64,000 nucleotides of DNA from Bimastos eiseni (Eukaryota > Annelida > Clitellata > Crassiclitellata > Lumbricidae). A model generated the notes under the pieces. That model was given only the letters and a program-made list of their open reading frames with translations. It made no database searches and was not told where the DNA came from. Made by a program: the position numbers and the translations under genes. Location: assembly GCA_959347315.1 (NCBI GenBank), contig OY365809.1:40431219-40495218 (forward strand). The letters are read 5' to 3'. Positions within the stretch are counted from its first letter, which is position 1. Each line of letters opens with the position of its first letter. Shown here piece by piece: positions 57,771 through 64,000 of this stretch.

Positions 57771-58138
57771 CAGGGATGTGGTCTCGAGACCGCGGTCTTG
57801 GTATCGAGACGGTCTCGAGACTGGAAAACTGCGGTCTTGGTCTTGGTCGTGGTCTCGAATGCGTCGGTCTTGGTCTTGGTCTCGAATGCGTCGGTCTTAG
57901 TCTTGGTCTCGGACCATCGGTCTTGGTCTTGGATGCGTCGGTCTTGGTCTTGACGGAACGGTCTTGGTCTTGGTCTCGGACACTCGGTCTTGGTCTTGGT
58001 CTCGGACCACCCGGTCTTGGTCTTGGACCTCTCGGTCTTGGTCTTGGTCTCGTACCACCCGATCTTGGTCTTGGTCTTGGACCTCTCGGTCTTGGTCTCG
58101 GTCTTGGTCTCGAGGTTTTGGTCTCGTGCCCAACACTG
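57771..58138. mobile_element. hAT-type element filled with GTCTTGG minisatellite, second copy
   Basis: An exact 8-bp direct repeat, GTGATTGC, flanks the element (57763-57770 and 58139-58146). The left end begins CAGGGATGTGG; the reverse complement of the right end begins CAGTGTTGGGC. Almost all of the 368 bp is GGTCTTGGTCTCG-type repeat, giving long Arg-Pro or Leu-Gly shadow frames on either strand that are not genes. It lies about 220 bp past the stop of the TRP-like gene. Confidence 0.85.
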
Positions 58139-58168
58139 GTGATTGCTTTGCTCGACTCGGCTCGGCTC

Positions 58169-58174
58169 TTTATT
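58169..58174 (-). terminator. Possible poly(A) signal of the TRP-like gene
   Basis: AATAAA on the minus strand, about 185 bp past the stop codon at 58358 and just before the hAT-type element. It is the first canonical signal downstream. There is no direct evidence that it is used. Confidence 0.4.
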
Positions 58175-58357
58175 TCACAGTGTGCGTTGACCGTGTAGAC
58201 TATCTTAGCGGTATCTTGGGCAAAATTGCACCGGCGATTACTATGGGATGAGGGTTGACGACAGGTGATGGATGGTGTGATACGTTCCGTCGCCAAGGGT
58301 TATGAGCAGGCCTCTTGTCAAATACAAACACCAACTATACCTGCGGCCTGCCTTAGG

Positions 58358-60184
58358 CTATAGTCTACTTCTATTCCTTGCGGAAATAAGGAAATACCTC
58401 CCATTCTCGCTCACGTAACTGTGCTTCAATTGTGCCAACACCAGTCGCTGATAAAGTGTTCGATAGAGAGGAATCTGAGAGATTTTACGCTCCAGGTACT
58501 TCTGACTTATCAGCTGACATAGGGTTACCTCCAGATTTCTGCGTTTGTGTATCTTCGAGGTGGTGTCAGAGACAATCGCTATGAGCAGATTATACATCAG
58601 AATGCCAACGATGAGTACGTAACATGCATGGGAGAGATATAGCACTAGAGCATTCCTTACGTCGTACAGCTTGTAGTCAAATGTGTTCAGGAATGTTGAA
58701 AACAGATTCAATACAGCAGCGAAGTGGGACGAAAATTGACGAACACATCGTTCGTTACTGTTGGCGTTAAAGAATAGAACCTCGAAATGGGCAAAGGCTG
58801 AAACGAAAATTACCATCGTTGCGAAGCAGATAAGGAATGTCAGATTCATCCTTCGCAACGATATAAGCACATATCCGATACCAGGAAACGTCTGCATGAA
58901 GAATATCATTGACACCTGGATAAGGATGGACGAAACAGCCCGCATCGCACTGAGAACAGTAGTTGCGTAACCTTGCTCGGTGATTGTACGGAGAAGGATT
59001 ATTTCGCTGATTGTCAATGCGGATATCCCAATATTGATCAGAGGCCTTGTCATAATTTCTAAGGAATTCACGATCAAATGCTTTCTCCCGTTTAAGTCGG
59101 CGTAAGGGAACTTTATGGTACCCATATTAAAAGAGGTAAAATCGATGCAGAAGAAACGGATCTCGTATAAAACATCAAGTAGGGAAATTAAAACTAAGAA
59201 TATTTCGAATGCAATTCGCAGTTGTGCATTTAACGATATGCATAGAGCTGAATTGCAGTATGTCTTCTGCGGATATGTACTATTTTTTGTATTAGGAAAA
59301 TCGCCCTGTGCTATCTTTCCCATATCATTCAGCCACTTTGAATCCATTTCGTAAACAAATAAGAGCGAAAAGTAGAAGATGCGCAACACAGAATAGAGAA
59401 TTATTATAAATCTCTTTGAGCGAATTGTTCGTTGTATCCAGTCTGCCATCACGCCTTCCAACATTATCTTACGAACACTACGCCGATCCAAGTTTCTTGT
59501 ATCAATCAATCCAAGGAATCGTGTTGGAGATACCGACAAGCGACTTCCAGGCACTCCGACTAGTTCGTAATCGGTAATGTCATACCACTGATAGATATAA
59601 ACTCCAACAACATCCTCTCTTGTGATGTAAATTTCAGGAGTTTCAAAAATAGATGACATCATTTGAAGAGCTCCAAGATGAGCGGCAAACTCGAGTGGAC
59701 GAAGTCCATTTGATTCTTCCATGTGCAACAACTTATGTATGACTTCTTTAGAAAGCATTCGACACAAGCTCTGATAAGTGTAGACAACGGCTTCTTCATT
59801 GTGTCGTTGATAGAAAGCAACACAGATCAAACAGTGGATGACGTTGTATGATCCAGACTCCAGAAAACAAACGTCGACGTCATTGTGTATCATGACGTCA
59901 CATACCTTGTGAGATCCATAGACAGCGGCCAATGTAAATGGACGCGTAAATCTGACCTTGTGAGTAGGAATGTTTGCAAAGTCTACTTCCGAAATAGCCA
60001 GAGACTCGTGTAGAAGAATGTTCTTCTCGTGTTTGTTCGATGCGGCCAGAATCTGTGAAATCTGAATCTGATCGTCTCTCATGATTGCCTTTAGCCATGC
60101 CTCCAGATCCAGGCATTTATTCGGTGATAACTGTTGGTTTGTAAAACGATCTGTTGACATCGGTGCACACTTTAAGTTATCCAT
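58358..60184 (-). CDS. TRP-like six-transmembrane cation channel, intronless
   Basis: A single uninterrupted frame of 608 aa (MDNLKCAPMSTD). Residues ~80-106 (RPFTLAAVYGSHKVCDVMI) and ~159-180 (NGLRPLEFAAHLGALQMM) look like degenerate ankyrin repeats. Six hydrophobic segments follow at ~258-278, 322-342, 383-400, 409-431, 448-470 and 514-540. A pore-loop candidate lies at ~487-503 (HFAAVLNLFSTFLNTFD) and the last helix is ILMYNLLIAIVSDT, close to the NLLIA.....D signature of TRP channels. It is short for a TRP (most exceed 700 aa), with few ankyrin repeats and a brief C-terminus. It is expected in a membrane as a tetrameric cation channel; subfamily (TRPV, TRPA or TRPC-like) and stimulus cannot be assigned. 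Unlike its neighbours it has no introns, so it could be a retrocopy or belong to an intronless expansion. The frame is intact. Confidence 0.82.
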   Translation of the reverse strand: MDNLKCAPMSTDRFTNQQLSPNKCLDLEAWLKAIMRDDQIQISQILAASNKHEKNILLHESLAISEVDFANIPTHKVRFTRPFTLAAVYGSHKVCDVMIHNDVDVCFLESGSYNVIHCLICVAFYQRHNEEAVVYTYQSLCRMLSKEVIHKLLHMEESNGLRPLEFAAHLGALQMMSSIFETPEIYITREDVVGVYIYQWYDITDYELVGVPGSRLSVSPTRFLGLIDTRNLDRRSVRKIMLEGVMADWIQRTIRSKRFIIILYSVLRIFYFSLLFVYEMDSKWLNDMGKIAQGDFPNTKNSTYPQKTYCNSALCISLNAQLRIAFEIFLVLISLLDVLYEIRFFCIDFTSFNMGTIKFPYADLNGRKHLIVNSLEIMTRPLINIGISALTISEIILLRTITEQGYATTVLSAMRAVSSILIQVSMIFFMQTFPGIGYVLISLRRMNLTFLICFATMVIFVSAFAHFEVLFFNANSNERCVRQFSSHFAAVLNLFSTFLNTFDYKLYDVRNALVLYLSHACYVLIVGILMYNLLIAIVSDTTSKIHKRRNLEVTLCQLISQKYLERKISQIPLYRTLYQRLVLAQLKHSYVSENGRYFLISARNRSRL

Positions 60185-61924
60185 ATTGTTTTATTACTCA
60201 AGTATGAACACTAAATTCTGCGCAGCCAATTTGGCCTCAGAAAACCGGTTTTAGGCACCTTATTATCTTTTAAGCTGTTGAATATGCAAATATTTACAAC
60301 AAAACCTTTCAGCGTTTGTTGTGCAACATTCTTGCGGATAGGCCTATCTAAAGTTAAGCAATGGACCAGTAACTAATCAACAAGTTGTCTACACTCTGGT
60401 GAAGCGTCCAAAACAACAACTTTCGCTATGTTGAATGCACCTTACATCATAGCTCAATTGGCTTTCCTTACAAACCATACCGTAACTGCTGCGTAATGTG
60501 CGTTGTCAGGAATGTCAGATTAACTGCTGTTGGCTTGTATGCTGCGTTATGTTTAATCGTAGTCTGATATTTATTCATTTCGCTTCCCATACGTTTTTCA
60601 GATGACCGAAACCCAAATTGGTTGGATAGGCTATACAATGGGAGCTTGGCTAACGATCATCGATTGCTGCAAATGCGAGCTGACTACGGACTACGGATTC
60701 CATAAACGTGGCTTTTGGAACGCATGCCAGCCATTAGCTCTTTTATGTTCCATGACAATCACATGCATTTATATCGGGAGATGATGAACAGTCATGCTTT
60801 GTGACTATGGCAGCAACAAAGCACAGCTTCCTGCAACAAATAATTATAGTTAAAAATACCAGGTTCATTTACATATATATATCTGGTGGAGCAATTGACG
60901 TTTAAATGTAGACCTTAAACCAGATCTAGCTAGCTATCATTTCTGATGCCTGTGTCGTTCTATCCGTCTAGGCCTATAGTTTTTACATATATAGCCTATA
61001 TATATATATATATATATTAATTCTCCTCGATGTAGCGTAAACATCTATGTGATGCAATGTAATGAAAATCCAAATTATATATAAGTGACACCCATAAGGA
61101 GCCTTGCATGGCTGCCGACGGTTAAATTCGACTTCTGTAATAACATCTCATCATTCGTTTATACTATGTTTGTAATCATGATGCGGTTTGTCAGTTTGAA
61201 ATTAAACGAATATTATTATTATAATGTTTAAATTTTTTTAATTATTGTTATTTTACTTAAATTATTACTAAACACAAAAGCTACGTCGGTAAATCCAGCT
61301 TTTCACCATTGCCATGTCAAATCAGGTCCGCAATAGTCAGGTTTTCTTATCAGATTAGGGGAGGTCTGGCTGAGGAGACATCATGGTGCTACGGTAGAAA
61401 TGGCATCGATGGTGCCATGGTTGTGTGTGTGTGCAGGAGTTGACTCAGGATAGGATAGAGTAGGGTAGAGTTCGGTTGTCAGTCATCAGTAGAAAGCTGC
61501 AGAGGGGAGTGGTATGGGAGGAGAGGTGACATTTACGGTATCAGGCCACTGACCAGCCAATAACCCCCGGCCTATAACCCCAAGGAAAATTACCCCCAGT
61601 CAAAACTACCGACCAATAATAGGCCCCCTCCCCCCATTCCATGGGTCCTGAAAACGAGATGGTACGGTTATGGTAAAATGCCCCTGTATGGATGATCGAA
61701 TTCTTTTAGAATTGGAGATAGACCTGGAGCATGGCGTGATCATGGTTGCCCTGTATGAGGAAAAGGCTTCAGAATTGACATAATAATACGAGAAGGAAGA
61801 TTTAGAAGGCGATACAAGCGCGGATATGGAGATAGTGTGGTTGTCGCAGTGTCTGTCGTGATGCGATCTCTGAACCCAAGACCTTCCTATCAGATCAGAA
61901 GAAATGTTTAGAACTCAGTATTCA
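60185..61924. other. Intergenic, no gene recognised
   Basis: Upstream side of the TRP-like gene. AT-rich, with a TA microsatellite at 60993-61018, a LINE family A 3' remnant on the minus strand near 61280-61340 (AATCCAGCTTTTCACC on plus) and a G+C-richer stretch at 61360-61680. No exon signal is seen. Confidence 0.5.
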
Positions 61925-62930
61925 ATCATTAATTCATTACGAAGATTTATACATCGTCCCTCCAGGGCTGCTGCTCAGAAGAGCTCCCGACCCAATCCCT
62001 GTTGAACAGAAAGGTCTTAAGGCTACCATAAAACGATCTCAATAAACCCTAGGTATATGGGGAATGTAGCGTGGGCAATGTATAAACAGGATGGGAAAGA
62101 GTTGCAGTAGTCGAGAGAATACATAGATGACGAGTTCCTGAGAGAGAGTGCGAAGACAGGTTTCACAGAGGAAACGTTACACTTAACGAACTCGGCGATG
62201 GCACAAAATGCAGGCTCTTGCAAAGGTAAAAATGTACTGAATACTGTTTAGCTTGCTGTCAAACAGAAGACCGTGGTTGGGAATCACATCAGATAGTGGA
62301 ATTTGAGTCGAAATTCAAGGTCTACAGTTTATTTATTGTTGTCTCGTCTGCTTTCAACGGTCAAACTAAATACGTTCTCTTTTGGTGACATTTAACTGTA
62401 GACGCATAGATGTAGGCCCACACCAGTAATGGATATCACGGGTGCGTGCTGCGATTTCAACTCTGATGTTGCTGAATTTCTTCAATAGAGCTTCATAAGG
62501 AACAGGGTCTAATCAGCAAATAGGTGGATGGGTCACTCATAGGGTCGTGTAGACGGTGCATAGAATAAGGTGATGACTAGTGGGCCGGGAACGGATCCTT
62601 GAGATACGCCAAAGAGATTAAAGAATGTTTTTAATATGCGTCCACCGAGTTTTATGCTACGAGTCCTCGACGAAGTAAATGAAGCACTCCATTGGATAGC
62701 CGAGGCAGTGACATCGAATAATAGTACTGGCAGGATTGTATAGCAGAATAGTATGATCTAGATAGTCAAACACGACGGAGAAATCCAAAGTAGTATTAGA
62801 GCTGTAGTTAAATCGGGCTGAATAGATCCCTCTAAGGAAAAGCTTTGTTACCTGACAGAAACTTGCGAGAAACAAGTGCGTGCGTAACAAACAATAAGAT
62901 AAAACCGCGTTTGCCAGAACTGATGTCTAC
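61925..62930 (-). mobile_element. Decayed LINE with reverse-transcriptase motifs (TGAA-tail family)
   Basis: Minus strand in order: LDFSVVFDYLDHTILL (about 62790), FGVSQGSVPGPLVITLF (about 62610), HLFAD (about 62525), MRLQLNV (about 62400), LSLRNSSSMYSLDYCNSFP (about 62115), then the tail GACGATGTATAAATCTTCG and TAATGAATTAATGATTGAA at 61925-61965. These are the L2/CR1-like reverse-transcriptase blocks, broken by frameshifts and stops. It links the TGAA-type tail fragments elsewhere to a coding LINE. Confidence 0.82.
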
Positions 62931-62987
62931 TCCAGTTCGGGTTTAGGACAAGACTAAGCCTCATACAATAAGAGAAAACGTTTTGGG

Positions 62988-63262
62988 TTGTTTGGGTCGA
63001 CCTCGGACCAGATGCAAGCACTTACCCAGACTGTTTCAATACTCGTCAAGGAACAGTTTGCGGCGATTGAGGCTGGGGTTTTGATATTAATAATGCATCG
63101 AAGAAAAATGACAGCCGAAGACAAATTTGTGAAGAGGAGAATACTTCCTATTCCCTCCAATAGAGAAGAGTACAGAGGGAATTACCTAACTGCCCTCACC
63201 CTGATTTACGGTCCCGAAGTCTTGCACGCTTTTGCATCTATGACTGACGACATACTGAAGTG
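62988..63262 (+). CDS. Unrecognised open frame running into a minisatellite
   Basis: The frame begins MFGSTSDQMQALTQT and reads about 92 residues of normal-looking composition (KRRILPIPSNREEYRGNY, GPEVLHAFASMTDDILKW) before entering the 21-bp array, where it continues as NTYAYQQ-type repeats to 63500. I recognise no family. It may be an exon, a fossil gene or chance. The array portion is probably not translated. Confidence 0.2.
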
Positions 63263-63263
63263 G

Positions 63264-64000
63264 TATCAACACAATACCCTCTCCTATCAGAACAAGACAA
63301 TCCCTATCAGCACACGACCCTTACAATATCATAACAAAACGCTCTCTTATCAACAAAACACCTACGCCTATCAACATAGCACCAACGCTTATCAACGCAA
63401 CACCTGCGCCTATCAACAAAACACCTACACCTATCAACAAAACACGTACGCCTACCAACAAAAACACCTGCGCCAATCAAAAAAACATCTCCAGCCATAA
63501 GCAAAACACCTACGCCTATCAAAAAAGCACCTACGTCTATCAACCAAACACCTACGCCTATCAGCAAAACACCTACGCCTATCAACACAACACCTACGCC
63601 TACCAAAAAAACACACACGCCTATCAACACAAAACCTATGCCTATCAACAAAACACCTACGCCTATCAACAAAACACATACGCCTATCAACAAAACACCT
63701 ACGCCTATCAACAAAACACATACGCCTATCAACAGAAACACCTACGTCTATCAACATAACACCAACGCTTATCAACGCAACACCTGCGCCTATCAACAAA
63801 ACACCTACACCTATCAACAAAACTTCTCCGCCCATCAACACAACACTTACGCCTACCAGCAAAACAATTTCGCCAATCAACAAAAGACCTACGCCTATCA
63901 AACCAACATCTACGCCTACAAACAAAACGCCTACGCCTATCAACGCAACACCTACGCCTACTAACAAAACACCAACGCCTATCAACACAACACCTACGCC
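63264..64000. repeat. 21-bp minisatellite, runs off the window
   Basis: Tandem units of ACACCTACGCCTATCAAC plus AAA, about 33 copies, diverged at the left edge and more regular from 63357. Because the unit is 21 bp it stays open in several frames: NTYAYQQ on plus, LIGVGVL or DRRRCFV on minus. Nothing suggests that these are expressed. Confidence 0.95.

Noticed and set aside
57679..58296. Arg-Pro-rich 205-codon frame and its antisense Leu-Gly frame
   Set aside because: Both are translations of the GTCTTGG minisatellite inside a hAT-type element bounded by an 8-bp duplication.
63264..64000. CRISPR-like appearance of the 21-bp, 32-bp and 15-bp arrays
   Set aside because: Units are contiguous or nearly so, with no unique spacers, and the genome is a spliced animal genome.

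Overview
The window is genomic DNA from an intron-rich animal. It is AT-rich, has low gene density (five genes in 64 kb), and its introns and intergenic DNA are full of decayed L2/CR1-like LINEs, tRNA-derived SINEs, small DNA transposons and minisatellites. The species cannot be named from this sequence. The tropomyosin is much more divergent than I expect for a vertebrate, insect or mollusc, which weakly suggests a non-bilaterian or fast-evolving invertebrate lineage (inference).

Layout, left to right. (1) 1-3590: intergenic DNA and the 3' side of a myotubularin gene. (2) 3591-26592, minus: a complete 14-exon gene for a myotubularin-related pseudophosphatase of the MTMR10/11/12 group, closest to MTMR10. 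I rebuilt it exon by exon; every splice phase agrees and the product is about 696 residues. Its introns hold a 1.2-kb 15-bp minisatellite, SINEs, hAT, piggyBac and other small transposons, and LINE pieces. (3) 26593-32640: intergenic, with LINEs and a hAT-type element. (4) 32641-42202, minus: an eight-exon short tropomyosin (252 aa) whose internal exon sizes equal those I recall for vertebrate tropomyosin genes. Its last intron is filled by a 1.6-kb minisatellite that begins at the splice donor. (5) 42203-42251: only 49 bp separate the tropomyosin ATG from the ATG of (6) a plus-strand, three-exon gene (42252-47888, about 509 aa) with one C2H2 zinc finger, so the two form a head-to-head pair. 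(7) 47889-53434: mostly featureless intergenic DNA. (8) 53609-54502, minus: MZT1 (MOZART1), the small gamma-tubulin ring complex subunit; two exons are clear and the C-terminal end is unresolved. (9) 58358-60184, minus: an intronless 608-aa TRP-like six-transmembrane channel. (10) 60185-64000: a decayed LINE and a 21-bp minisatellite running off the window.

The genes do not form one pathway. They are typical animal cell-biology genes: phosphoinositide-enzyme scaffolding (MTMR10), actin filaments (tropomyosin), microtubule nucleation (MZT1), nucleic-acid binding (zinc finger) and ion transport (TRP). The least ordinary observations are the 49-bp divergent gene pair, a GC-AG intron in MTMR10, a relic copy of an MTMR10 exon, two hAT-type elements built from GTCTCG/GTCTTGG minisatellite DNA, and arrays or insertions placed very close to splice sites.
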